Part shown: piece after piece, positions 30,378 to 40,181 of the stretch
Numbering within the stretch: the first letter of the stretch is position 1
Layout of the letters: every line of letters begins with the position of its first letter
Source: Pseudobdellovibrionaceae bacterium
GTDB taxonomy: Bacteria; Bdellovibrionota; Bdellovibrionia; Bdellovibrionales; Bdellovibrionaceae
Length of the DNA: 64,000 bases
Direction of reading: 5' to 3'
NCBI GenBank assembly: GCA_947449255.1
Contig: CANFQX010000001.1
Coordinates: 124,001 to 188,000 of the forward strand
The notes under the pieces: generated by a model
Database searches by the model: none
What the model saw: only the letters and a program-made list of their open reading frames with translations
Told to the model about the DNA's origin: nothing
Translations under genes and position numbers: made by a program

Positions 30378-31220
30378 ATGTCCCTGAATGCCGGCGAAAC
30401 TTGGACTTATCAAAAGCATAAACTTCATGGACTTTCTTTATCGGGCATTCGCACAGCGATTTCTGTGCCAGATCTTTCCTTCAGTTTTGATGTGGCTCAA
30501 GGATATCCTTTCCTTTTAAATCTCAAAAAATTTTTTATCAGCCATGGGCATTTAGACCATGCCGCAGGAGTTCCCTATATCATCTCTCAAAAAGCGATGA
30601 ACTCTCAGGAGCCAGCCCTATTCTATATGCCAAAATCCCTTGTTGAGCCGCTAGATCAAATTATGAAAATATGGGAGAAAATTGAAGGCCATCAGTATAA
30701 TTATAAATTTGTTGGTGTCTCCGCGGATGAAGTCATCAAACTCAATGAACAGCACTACATCAAAGTGTTCCCAACAACACATCGAATTGAGTCTTTTGGG
30801 TACACTCTTTTTGAAACCCATAAAAAACTTAAAGCTCCACTTCAAGGTCTCTCCCAGGAAGAGATTGTTAAAGCTCGGCAAAGAGGCGAGGAAGTTAATG
30901 AAGTACATCATATTCCGTTGATAAGCTTTACTGGTGACACACAAATTGAATTCTTGCACTCCCGACCTTGGATCGCTGAATCTAAAATTCTTTTGATGGA
31001 ATCCACTTACCTTGATTGCCAGAAATCCATTGATGATGCGCGCAAATGGGGACATACCCATTTAGATGAAATCATTCCCTACCTTGATGAAATTCAAAGC
31101 GAAAAAATAGTCTTGATTCATATTTCAAGTCGATATTCTGACCGAGAAGCGAAAAAAGTTATCGCTGACAGAATTCCTTTGAAGCATCAACATCGCGTAG
31201 AGATATTTCCAGGACGATAA
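30378..31220 (+). CDS. MBL-fold (RNase Z-like) metal-dependent hydrolase
   Basis: ISHGHLDHAAG (HxHxDH), SFTGDTQIEFL, LIHISSRYSD. Confidence 0.82.
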   Translation: MSLNAGETWTYQKHKLHGLSLSGIRTAISVPDLSFSFDVAQGYPFLLNLKKFFISHGHLDHAAGVPYIISQKAMNSQEPALFYMPKSLVEPLDQIMKIWEKIEGHQYNYKFVGVSADEVIKLNEQHYIKVFPTTHRIESFGYTLFETHKKLKAPLQGLSQEEIVKARQRGEEVNEVHHIPLISFTGDTQIEFLHSRPWIAESKILLMESTYLDCQKSIDDARKWGHTHLDEIIPYLDEIQSEKIVLIHISSRYSDREAKKVIADRIPLKHQHRVEIFPGR

Positions 31221-31222
31221 GA

Positions 31223-31939
31223 CTAAAACATGTCGCTCATATCGAGCCAAAGCTTGCGTGAGGCAGCTTTTTTCTTTTTCAAATAATCCGTCCACTCTTG
31301 TGACGATCTTTTTTGCCAGTTTTCAGCTAAATTTGCCGCAAAAATCAAAGGACTATAGCCTTGTCCCATTTTATCTTTGGGAGGACGAATGGCCGTCAGC
31401 ATTTCAGGCCCATAAAAAGCAGTTGGCATCAAACGATCACGATCACCCAATTCACCAATAATCAGGGCACTTTTAATTTGCCCTAAAACAGTTCTATTTA
31501 AGGGGCTTGAGCTGTCTGAAGGTTTCGGAGAGCCCGCAGCACCGACAACAACCAAACCTTTTTCAATCTTTTTATTCAAGACCTCAACAAGAACTTTATT
31601 CTCATCTGTAAATTTTAAATTAAAGTCAAAAAACACAAAACTGATGTCCTCAGGCATTCCCTCAATGCGCTCCCTTAGAGCGGCTAAATCCAATGTGCCA
31701 TCTTTAGCATAAGGTGTAAAATTCACGATTTCACAAGCTTTGCATGATTCTTTAGCAAAAATAGGCTTGATTTTTTGTTCAAAAGCTTCCTGATTTTGCT
31801 GGCCAAAATAGACCACAATGGTTTTTTGGGGAGGCAATGCTGCCTGACCGTAAACAGTCCCCAAAAAAATAAAAATAAAGAGGCTTACCACAAAAAGCTG
31901 ACTGAAAGTTTGCGTAGATTTCATTTTTTTAAACTTCAT
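31223..31939 (-). CDS. Exported hypothetical protein
   Basis: Signal peptide FIFIFLGTVYGQA; weak subtilase-like C-terminal pattern. Confidence 0.55.
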   Translation of the reverse strand: MKFKKMKSTQTFSQLFVVSLFIFIFLGTVYGQAALPPQKTIVVYFGQQNQEAFEQKIKPIFAKESCKACEIVNFTPYAKDGTLDLAALRERIEGMPEDISFVFFDFNLKFTDENKVLVEVLNKKIEKGLVVVGAAGSPKPSDSSSPLNRTVLGQIKSALIIGELGDRDRLMPTAFYGPEMLTAIRPPKDKMGQGYSPLIFAANLAENWQKRSSQEWTDYLKKKKAASRKLWLDMSDMF

Positions 31940-32008
31940 ACCAAGAGTTTGACCCCGACGCTGCTTTGCTGTCGACTTTTTTATTTATTTATTGAACAAT
32001 GCAGCAAT

Positions 32009-33148
32009 ATGGAACCATGGAGCTGTATTCAAATATTTCACACTGGTGATGCCTATTATGAAAGTCTCATGGATAGAATTCGTCATGCCAAAAAAAGCAT
32101 CACGATTGAGGGTTATATTTTTTCCATCGACAGACTCACATCTGCTCTCTTGGAAGAACTTGCCATGGCCCGAAAAAGGGGATGCTTAGTCAAAATCATT
32201 GTCGATGGTTTTGGCAGTTACAATCAAATTCCAGAGCTAAAAAAAATTTGCCGCGCCAAGGGCATTGAGTTTCGTGTTTTTCATCCCCTCCCCTACTTCT
32301 CAAAACAAGTGCCTCGATGGAATGAACTCATGAATTTGAACTTTCGACTTTTTTTTAGGCGTATGAATCGGCGCAACCATAGGAAAATAGTCCTCATTGA
32401 TGAAATAGGTGCTTACTTAGGAAGTATGAACTTTACCGAGCAGCATTGCGAAAAATATGTTGGACGAAAGGCCTGGAGAGACACCGGGGTTTATCTTGAA
32501 GGCCCTGCAGTCAAGCATCTCGCCATTGCCGTACAGATCACCTATCTTCGAACCGTCTATCGTGGCATTTTAACCTGGGTGAGCCGATGGATGCTCCCTA
32601 GACCCTCATTTTCAGCAGCCCTACAATTGAACACAACTCAAAAAATGCGACGCGCACTTTACAGGGATCTACTGCGTCTTATCAATCAGGCCCAACATCG
32701 TATTTATATCACCACGGCCTATTTTCTACCCAAAAGAAAACTTCTCAAGGCGCTGATTGAGGCCTCAAATCGAGGCGTTGATGTGATTCTCATTCTTCCA
32801 GGAAAATCTGATGTGCCCTTAGTAAAGTGGGCTGCTTTTTATACAATCCAGTTGCTTTTATTAAGTCGAATTCCCATATATGAATACAAAGGCTCTGTTC
32901 TCCACGCAAAAAATATGATCGTGGATGATACAGCTTACATTGGGTCTTTTAACTTAAATCATCGCAGCCTGCTGCATGATTTGGAAGTGATCGCTCGCTT
33001 CCACGATTCGGCAAGCCTAGAAAACATGCTCAATCAATGGGAGCTTGATCTTGCAAATTCAGTCCTGCTGAAAGAAAAAGATCATTACTCAACTTGGCTC
33101 AGTCAGTGGTTCTATAAGATTGCCTTCCTTTTGAGATATTTGCTCTAG
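32009..33148 (+). CDS. Phospholipase D-like / cardiolipin synthase-family protein (ORF open from 31775)
   Basis: HKD-type motifs NHRKIVLIDEIGAYLGSMNFTE and LHAKNMIVDDTAYIGSFNLNHRS. Confidence 0.87.
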   Translation: MEPWSCIQIFHTGDAYYESLMDRIRHAKKSITIEGYIFSIDRLTSALLEELAMARKRGCLVKIIVDGFGSYNQIPELKKICRAKGIEFRVFHPLPYFSKQVPRWNELMNLNFRLFFRRMNRRNHRKIVLIDEIGAYLGSMNFTEQHCEKYVGRKAWRDTGVYLEGPAVKHLAIAVQITYLRTVYRGILTWVSRWMLPRPSFSAALQLNTTQKMRRALYRDLLRLINQAQHRIYITTAYFLPKRKLLKALIEASNRGVDVILILPGKSDVPLVKWAAFYTIQLLLLSRIPIYEYKGSVLHAKNMIVDDTAYIGSFNLNHRSLLHDLEVIARFHDSASLENMLNQWELDLANSVLLKEKDHYSTWLSQWFYKIAFLLRYLL

Positions 33149-33217
33149 CACCTGATTTTAGGTCGAAGAATTCTTTTTTTCTTTGACCTCATTTAGGATT
33201 CTTATGATGCTAGAGGA

Positions 33218-33823
33218 ATGAATTCACAAATTAAAGTTGCAATCACTGGTGGCCCTTCTGGGGGAAAAACAACTCTCATCGAGACTATTAAAAAAGATCT
33301 GGGTCAAAAATGCGCCGTGGTTCCAGAAGCAGCGAGTATCTTATATCGTGGAGGATTCCCTCGCTACAAAGAAGAGCTTTGTGTCGCACAAGCTCAACTT
33401 GCGATTTACCACACCCAACATGCACTTGAAGACATGATCTGCGGTATGAGCCAAAAAGGTCTTGTGGTCTGTGACCGAGGCACTATGGACAGCTTAGCTT
33501 ACTGGCCAATGGTCGAGGATGAGTTCTTCAAAAAAGTTCAAAGCAATCGCGCCAGAGAATTGGCTCGCTATGATTGGGTCATTCATCTAGATACAGCTTC
33601 TATTGATTACTACGACACTTCAAACCCAATCAGGACTGAAAACTTTGAAGAGGCTTGGTCATTGAATTCAAAAATAAAAGAGGCCTGGGCCGGGCACCCT
33701 CGTCGTTTGATCATCACACATAATGCTGATTTCATTTCCAAGATAACGACATCTCTTGCCATCATCAGAGCCATTATGAATCACGCAAGCGCCGAAGAAA
33801 TATCAAAGACTCTTTTAGTGTGA
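33218..33823 (+). CDS. AAA-family ATPase (AAA_28/NadR-kinase-like)
   Basis: Walker A GGPSGGKTT; VVCDRGTMDSLAYWP. Confidence 0.75.
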   Translation: MNSQIKVAITGGPSGGKTTLIETIKKDLGQKCAVVPEAASILYRGGFPRYKEELCVAQAQLAIYHTQHALEDMICGMSQKGLVVCDRGTMDSLAYWPMVEDEFFKKVQSNRARELARYDWVIHLDTASIDYYDTSNPIRTENFEEAWSLNSKIKEAWAGHPRRLIITHNADFISKITTSLAIIRAIMNHASAEEISKTLLV

Positions 33824-35625
33824 AAATTCAAAATCGAATGGTCAAAAAAGAAAAAATCACTTTCGCTCAATTACTTCTTACTTCAATTCTGATTTATGGC
33901 CTCCAAGGCCTTTCAAGTCCCATAAACTCGGAAAAAGAAATCAATTCAAACAATCTATCTCCACTCCCCTTCAGTGCTAAACTTAACAATGTTCAACTTC
34001 CTCCTCAAAGGTTTGAATACTCTCTCTGGGATGAAGATCGATTGTCCGTAGGAAATATCCTCATTGATTCGACCCAGCTGACATTTCAAATCAGCCCGTC
34101 TTCAAAAAAAACAAATAATTATAATGTTCAATTCACATGGCCAAGCGGACTGATGAAAAACGGCCATCTGAATATAAGAAATAATTCTGGAAAATCTATC
34201 TTTACTAGCGCGTTCAACACAGACAACATCACTATATCTAAGGGCAAAGGCATAGAAAATCGTGCAAATCTGCGCTCAGAAATTGCGACTTTTACAGTCA
34301 AAGATCTAGGTCCCGATTTTATAGAAAGCATGCGCAATTTGCCATTCCTCATATTTTGCGTCTATCGAGAAACAGAGTTAACTAAAATAAATATTTGCTC
34401 CAAGGAGCTCTACCTCTCCACTCAAAAGGGCAAAATAATGATCAAGCCCCGAAACCTTAACAAAAGAAATGCCCAAGTCGAAATTAATGGCGCAAAAACC
34501 GGAAATCAGGGCGTCATTTATTTGAATGACAGCAAGGAAACAATTAATTTTAAAAGCCAGACGCAATCAGGATCCTTCCTTGAAATGGATATTCGCACGA
34601 AAGATGTCTATTTCATGGACATCTTTCAGGATGGGGACGATATTATATTAACTGCGACCGGGACCGAGCCTGCGGATGAAAATATTTTTAAAAAAATTTC
34701 TGAAGCCACCTGGAGCATCAAACTCCCAAAAATTAGACCTGTCATTTATCTTAAAGGTGACGGAGACTTCCCCCTGCGGCAGGAGCTCAACATTCGTGGA
34801 CCTATTCCAAATTCTTCGAATCGGATATACATTGATAAAGACGCAACTGCAAAAACTTACAGCTCCACTCAAGAAATTCAGGTCACACCACCGAAAGAAA
34901 CTAAGATTGCTCTGCCAAAATCAGACACTTCAGCTTCACTTAAAAATATTGATGGCGAACATTATTTGTGGCAAATAAATGAAATCCCAAAGGGGTTAGA
35001 TCACCGGTATTTGAAATTAAACGTCGACAACACCACCTTCACTGCCAGCTTTGAGACCAACAGGGCTCCAGCATACTCTCTTTATCTTGGTGGCAACTAT
35101 AATCTTTCAGCAAATAAAAGCTCAATCCGAGCAGAGCTAGAGTGGTGGTTTGATAAGTTTCTCAAACTGAATTCTTCATGGTCAAAAAATCACTGGGGAA
35201 TGAATTTAAACCAAGATAACAATTCAAACACCTCAGGACTTGAGTTGCTCTGGAGATCAAAGCAAGGCATCCACATGGCTGAAAACACTTGGGGCCTAAC
35301 TCTTGGACTTCAAATGCCTAACTCAAACAACTCTGGTTTGCTAGTTTATGGTTTAGGTTTTTTTCTGCAAAAATCACTAGCTCAGAGTGCTATGCAAAAT
35401 TTTATGAATTTCTTTGAATTTAAAATTCATCAATATTTTAGCTCAGAGAGCGACCCCCAGAGATCTCATGGATTAGATTTCAACATGCAGGCCTATAAAA
35501 ATATTTTTGGACAACAATATCTATTTTTCCGCTATGGATTAGAAATTTCTCAGAACAATAGCGACGCCCCCAATAGCAATGAATTTCAAACACAACTTCA
35601 TTCGGGTATATCCTGGAAATTTTAG
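33820..35625 (+). CDS. Surface/outer-membrane hypothetical protein, paralogue of 53280-55358
   Basis: LPPQRFEYSLWDEDRLSVGNILIDSTQLTFQI matches LPPLEFEYELSTDGTQLKLGNLNISDSTFAFNI; strand-rich C-terminus ending in Phe. Confidence 0.65.
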   Translation: MKIQNRMVKKEKITFAQLLLTSILIYGLQGLSSPINSEKEINSNNLSPLPFSAKLNNVQLPPQRFEYSLWDEDRLSVGNILIDSTQLTFQISPSSKKTNNYNVQFTWPSGLMKNGHLNIRNNSGKSIFTSAFNTDNITISKGKGIENRANLRSEIATFTVKDLGPDFIESMRNLPFLIFCVYRETELTKINICSKELYLSTQKGKIMIKPRNLNKRNAQVEINGAKTGNQGVIYLNDSKETINFKSQTQSGSFLEMDIRTKDVYFMDIFQDGDDIILTATGTEPADENIFKKISEATWSIKLPKIRPVIYLKGDGDFPLRQELNIRGPIPNSSNRIYIDKDATAKTYSSTQEIQVTPPKETKIALPKSDTSASLKNIDGEHYLWQINEIPKGLDHRYLKLNVDNTTFTASFETNRAPAYSLYLGGNYNLSANKSSIRAELEWWFDKFLKLNSSWSKNHWGMNLNQDNNSNTSGLELLWRSKQGIHMAENTWGLTLGLQMPNSNNSGLLVYGLGFFLQKSLAQSAMQNFMNFFEFKIHQYFSSESDPQRSHGLDFNMQAYKNIFGQQYLFFRYGLEISQNNSDAPNSNEFQTQLHSGISWKF

Positions 35626-35629
35626 GGTT

Positions 35630-37567
35630 TTATTTTTTCTTAAATAAGCCGGTCAGCATTTCTTTTATGTCCATATTAAAGACATCTTGTTTTTTATTTA
35701 TTGATTCTAAAATTGAAATTTCACGGCGCGCCGGCATAAAGGTGGAATCTAGGCCAACGCTTTTTTCAAAAAATTTTCTTGCACCTGCTAAATCACCTCT
35801 ATTCTTACTGACCAATCCGTTCACAAAAGAAAATAGTGCATCGTATTTTTCATCAGCTGGTACTTGCAATAATTCAAGTTCAATTTCCCTCAAAATACTG
35901 CCCTTTTTAGTTGGATCTATAGGCATTCCCAACTTAGCCCAGGAATTATAAATATGAAATTGATGGGCCTGAGGATTTAATATAGCGACTTGCAATAATT
36001 TTGAGGTCGCTAGACTGAATTGATTTAAGTGAAGTGTCTTCCTCACTTCCTCCATTAAGTGCCCAGCTTGAATCCTTGCTTCAGAATCATTTCGGGCTAC
36101 TTCCTCGCGATACCTATCAATCTTCGTCGAGTCCAAGGACATCGACACAGCCTCTTCCACCGTGTATTTTATTTTACTCCACAAAGAATGCACGACCTTG
36201 TCACTTGCATGGGGCTCATTTCCAATGAGCTCGGAAAAAGAATGCATCATAACGTCTATGTTATTTGTCGAAAAACCGCACTTGTCTAAGTACGTAATAA
36301 TTTGAAATTCGTTTTTACCTTTTAAGTTATCCCATAACTTATTCAAGGAGCTTAACTGCTCCGCGGAGGAGGAAAAAATAGCTTTAGGCGCAAAAACAAC
36401 CAATCCCTTTATGAGCATAAAATACAATCCCTTATAGACCGTAATTTCATTATAGTCAGCAACATCCAGGAGCTGATTTAGGGTCACTTTTTTATCTAGA
36501 CGATTTTCAATACCCTCCAAACTCTTGACCAAAGGCAATTCTAGAGCAGCATTATCTTCTTTAAAATTTGAAGTTTTTAAAATAGCATTCTCAGACCAGA
36601 TCATGAAGAAAGACTTGAGCCAGTTCAATGAAATTTTGGCAGCGATCCAGTCATGCATAAATATAAGCAAATCATCTGAGCCTATGGAAGGATTCAACAT
36701 CTCAACATCAGAAGGTGCAAAATTGATACTCATCTTTTCTTCAACCATACGGCTTAACAATCGAAGATTCATCTGCTCTTTTAAAATAAAGTCAAAGGCA
36801 TGGGGACTGAGCTGATTGTTTTCAATCAAAAAGCTTCCCAGTCGTCTTTTTTTCTTTTCGACGAGTGCTAATTGTATATCTTGAGCATTGCAATAGCCAC
36901 TTTGTATAAGCATTTCACCGACAAGAGACTTTCCATCTCCAATATCAACACCAACAATACTGCCATGAGAGAACGCGATCACAGAAATGGACCCGTTCAC
37001 ATTGTAAATATTCAAAAAACCTGTGCTTTTAGCCTCAACAAGCAAAGACAAAACTAGAGGCAAATCGAAGCCACTGATTTGATCGACTGATTCAATAATT
37101 CTTTTCTTTTGACTTGAGCTTGCGGCTTGATTCGTAAAGATTTGATACAAACTCTTTCGAGCCTCTACTTCATTAGTTACATTAATTTTGGCCTCTTCAA
37201 CGGCAATAAGATCTAAAACATCACTCAACTGGAAAGGCTTGACCAAAAAAGCATAGGCCTGTGTTTTTTTTAAGGCCTCTTGAATAAAAGATTTATCTGT
37301 GTAAATGCCGCTCATCAAAATAATCTTAAATCGTGCACTGGGAAAGTTTTTTCCAATTTCATCAACAAAATCAAGCCCCGTCATTTGAGGCAACAGACAA
37401 TCACAAAACAAAAAATCAATCTGATTTAACTTAATATTTTCACTGGCGGAATCTGGATCAGAGGCAACAAATACTCGATGACCGGCACGCTCTAAAGTTT
37501 CCTTCAAAGCCGAACCAATTGTTTCATCATCATCAAGAATCAGGATATTTATCTTTTTTTCTTCCAC
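35630..37567 (-). CDS. Response regulator (REC) with DUF4388-like and repeat regions
   Basis: INILILDDDETIGSALKETLERAGHRV...DFLFCDCLLPQMTGLDFVDEI...FLVKPF; GFLNIYNVNGSISVIAFSHGSIVGVDIG. Confidence 0.78.
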   Translation of the reverse strand: MEEKKINILILDDDETIGSALKETLERAGHRVFVASDPDSASENIKLNQIDFLFCDCLLPQMTGLDFVDEIGKNFPSARFKIILMSGIYTDKSFIQEALKKTQAYAFLVKPFQLSDVLDLIAVEEAKINVTNEVEARKSLYQIFTNQAASSSQKKRIIESVDQISGFDLPLVLSLLVEAKSTGFLNIYNVNGSISVIAFSHGSIVGVDIGDGKSLVGEMLIQSGYCNAQDIQLALVEKKKRRLGSFLIENNQLSPHAFDFILKEQMNLRLLSRMVEEKMSINFAPSDVEMLNPSIGSDDLLIFMHDWIAAKISLNWLKSFFMIWSENAILKTSNFKEDNAALELPLVKSLEGIENRLDKKVTLNQLLDVADYNEITVYKGLYFMLIKGLVVFAPKAIFSSSAEQLSSLNKLWDNLKGKNEFQIITYLDKCGFSTNNIDVMMHSFSELIGNEPHASDKVVHSLWSKIKYTVEEAVSMSLDSTKIDRYREEVARNDSEARIQAGHLMEEVRKTLHLNQFSLATSKLLQVAILNPQAHQFHIYNSWAKLGMPIDPTKKGSILREIELELLQVPADEKYDALFSFVNGLVSKNRGDLAGARKFFEKSVGLDSTFMPARREISILESINKKQDVFNMDIKEMLTGLFKKK

Positions 37568-37714
37568 GTTGGGCTTATCGGAAGGATAAAAAATTTATTG
37601 AATCAAAGACCAAGATACAGGCTGCTTTACAAAAACTAGACCTTTGAGCCTCAAATGAGCGTTCAATTGGAACTACACAAACAAAAAATTGATCTGTTTA
37701 AATTAGTAAAAAAA

Positions 37715-38194
37715 TCACTTCTTACTTATAAATTTAAAATACTTCGCTTCAATAACGTCCATCTCCATGGGGCTGCCATCGGCATCTAATACAGAATCTG
37801 GGGGCCTCAATCCATTCTCGGAAAATTCAGTTCCATATTGAAACAAGATGCTTTTTTCAGTCCCATTTTTATCACTGTAATAGGGTACATAAAACGATCT
37901 AACTTTTCCAGTCGCTGGCAAAAAACCATCTACCATATTGATTTGATCGACAATAAGCTTAGCACAATTGACGTAGGTGATGGGCGCATCGCCAGCCGTT
38001 CTAATCCATTTTATCCACTCCCGTATTCCACAAGAATTGATACCTTTAACCAAGGATAGGTCAATTTCCAAAGAAGGATACCCAGAAAGATTGAATTTAT
38101 TAAAATCCACATCTTCATCAATAACACCAACCAATTGAAGTGTCGTTCTATCCTTATCCTTTACTAATTTAATATCAAATTTGCCCATCATCAT
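37715..38194 (-). CDS. STAS-like domain protein (ORF to 38239; start at ATG near 38194 likely)
   Basis: TTLQLVGVIDEDVDF...LEIDLSLVKGINSCGIREWIKWI, resembling the anti-anti-sigma STAS core. Confidence 0.5.
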   Translation of the reverse strand: MMMGKFDIKLVKDKDRTTLQLVGVIDEDVDFNKFNLSGYPSLEIDLSLVKGINSCGIREWIKWIRTAGDAPITYVNCAKLIVDQINMVDGFLPATGKVRSFYVPYYSDKNGTEKSILFQYGTEFSENGLRPPDSVLDADGSPMEMDVIEAKYFKFISKK

Positions 38195-38222
38195 CTCCAA
38201 GAAAAAAATATATATAGAAAAG

Positions 38223-40136
38223 TTAACCCAATCCCTCATTTTTTACGACAAAAAATGTGACGTCATCGATCAATGTGGCTCCACCACGATGACCTTGTAA
38301 ACTCGCCGTAAAAATAGCCACAGTCTCTGCCGCAGAGGCATTGTCTTTTGAGGCTGCAATCAGTGCTTTGATAAAAGCCCTTTCACCCCAGGATTTTTTT
38401 TTGGGATCTTGAATATCTGTAACTCCATCAGTGTAGAAAAAAATGAGGTCCCCACTCCCCAAGGTCATCTGAGTCTCTTGATAGACCGAGTCTCTTGATT
38501 GCCCTAAACGAGGATTATTGACCTCATTGAGAGGAATGAGGTCATTCTTCGTTAAAGGGATATCACTTTTTCGTAGAACCAAAGGGGCCTCGTGAGATGC
38601 ATTTGAATAAATCAGCTCACCCGTCCCGAAGTCAAATGACGCCAGAAAAAATGTCATCATGATCCGACCTTTTGAGACATCATAGATAGAACGATTTAAA
38701 AGTTCCATGGCTTTAGCTGGAGACACATTTAAAGTTTCGATGATCGTTGATGCAGATTTGGCAGCACTTGTAATCAAAGCCGCCGGCGCACCATGCCCAG
38801 TGGCATCACCAATCCACAAAAACATTTTAGAACCCACTTGGCAATAATGCCACCAATCTCCACCGCATTCGCTTGCCGGTTCATAATATCCAGAAATTGC
38901 TAAACCACCAATTTTAGCCAACGTCTCAGGAAATAGTGTCTCCTGGACTGTTTTTGCAGTTTGAAGCTCTGACTCCATTCGAGCTTTTTCTGCAGTCTGC
39001 TCCAAAAGTCTAGAAACTTCCAAGGCCATAATATTGAAGTTATTTGCAAGACTGCCGACTTCGTCTCTTGAGCTCACTTTGACTCTGATATCAAAATTTC
39101 CTTCAGAAACTTTTTTGGTCGCGATAAACAGATCCGTTAAAGCTTGGGTTAATCCATTCGAAGCAAACAAACTCACAATAACCGTTACTGAAATTAGAAT
39201 CCCAAAGAAAATCAAAGATTTTCGAATCAAAATCTGAACGGCACTCAGAGCGGACTTCTTGCGAACAGATGAAACCACAGTCAAGTCCCCAAAACCTACT
39301 CTGGAAAAAGAAGCCAACAGCTCTGTCCCATCAGCCATGCGAACGCCTTCAACACCCTGTACGATTTTATCCATGGAACGAGCTAAAAATGACGGCTTCA
39401 TAAATGATTGCATTTTTTTGCCAGAAACCTGCTCTGGGCCAAACAAGACCGTCCCGTCAGAATTTATTAAATAAATTTTTCGTGAAGTCACTGTATTGAA
39501 GGTCTCTGCCAGCTCACTCATTTTTATTTGAACTAGAAAGATTGTCACTCTTTGAGTCTTTTCATCACTCACTTTTTCAAAAAGAAAAACCCGGTCGTCT
39601 TGAAATGGCACAGCAACCAATCGCCCATCTTTGTTCGCTTTTTTAAGATAGTCATCAAACAGAACTTTAAATGCATTTGTTAATTTTGAAGTGCCTCCGA
39701 CTTCTTTTTCAAGAACAGCCACCTCTTTAAAGTCACCCAACGAAGACACCGTATAGGCTGAAATAGATTCGACATTGAATTCATTCTTAAAAATTAAATC
39801 TCCAACACTGGTAAATTTTTGCTCTAATAGAAAATCTTGAAATATGGGCCGCGTGATAGAGAGCACTGAGTTTAGCTGAGTCTTCATTTGAGCTGCAATA
39901 GATCCAGACATACTGCTAGAAGAATCAAAGACATAGGCGATCTTATCATCTTCAAAGATTTTCACTGCCAGCACCAAATAAATTGCCAAAGTTAGCAAAG
40001 GAATTGACGTCAATAAAAAAAGAATTTTGTATCGAATTGATATGCCACTTTTATTCACAGTCTGATTATGCCCACGTTTCAATCTAGCGGAAAGAAATTC
40101 CCTTCCGATCTTTATTGTATCTGGTCTTTGGTCCAT
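38223..40136 (-). CDS. Membrane HAMP-domain SpoIIE-family (PP2C-like) serine phosphatase
   Basis: HAMP linker; GYYEPASECGGDWWHY, LWIGDATGHGAPAALITS, DLIFFYTDGVTDIQDP. Confidence 0.88.
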   Translation of the reverse strand: MDQRPDTIKIGREFLSARLKRGHNQTVNKSGISIRYKILFLLTSIPLLTLAIYLVLAVKIFEDDKIAYVFDSSSSMSGSIAAQMKTQLNSVLSITRPIFQDFLLEQKFTSVGDLIFKNEFNVESISAYTVSSLGDFKEVAVLEKEVGGTSKLTNAFKVLFDDYLKKANKDGRLVAVPFQDDRVFLFEKVSDEKTQRVTIFLVQIKMSELAETFNTVTSRKIYLINSDGTVLFGPEQVSGKKMQSFMKPSFLARSMDKIVQGVEGVRMADGTELLASFSRVGFGDLTVVSSVRKKSALSAVQILIRKSLIFFGILISVTVIVSLFASNGLTQALTDLFIATKKVSEGNFDIRVKVSSRDEVGSLANNFNIMALEVSRLLEQTAEKARMESELQTAKTVQETLFPETLAKIGGLAISGYYEPASECGGDWWHYCQVGSKMFLWIGDATGHGAPAALITSAAKSASTIIETLNVSPAKAMELLNRSIYDVSKGRIMMTFFLASFDFGTGELIYSNASHEAPLVLRKSDIPLTKNDLIPLNEVNNPRLGQSRDSVYQETQMTLGSGDLIFFYTDGVTDIQDPKKKSWGERAFIKALIAASKDNASAAETVAIFTASLQGHRGGATLIDDVTFFVVKNEGLG

Positions 40137-40181
40137 TATATTTCTACCTCTAGACTACCGATATGAAAACCTAGAGGCTGA

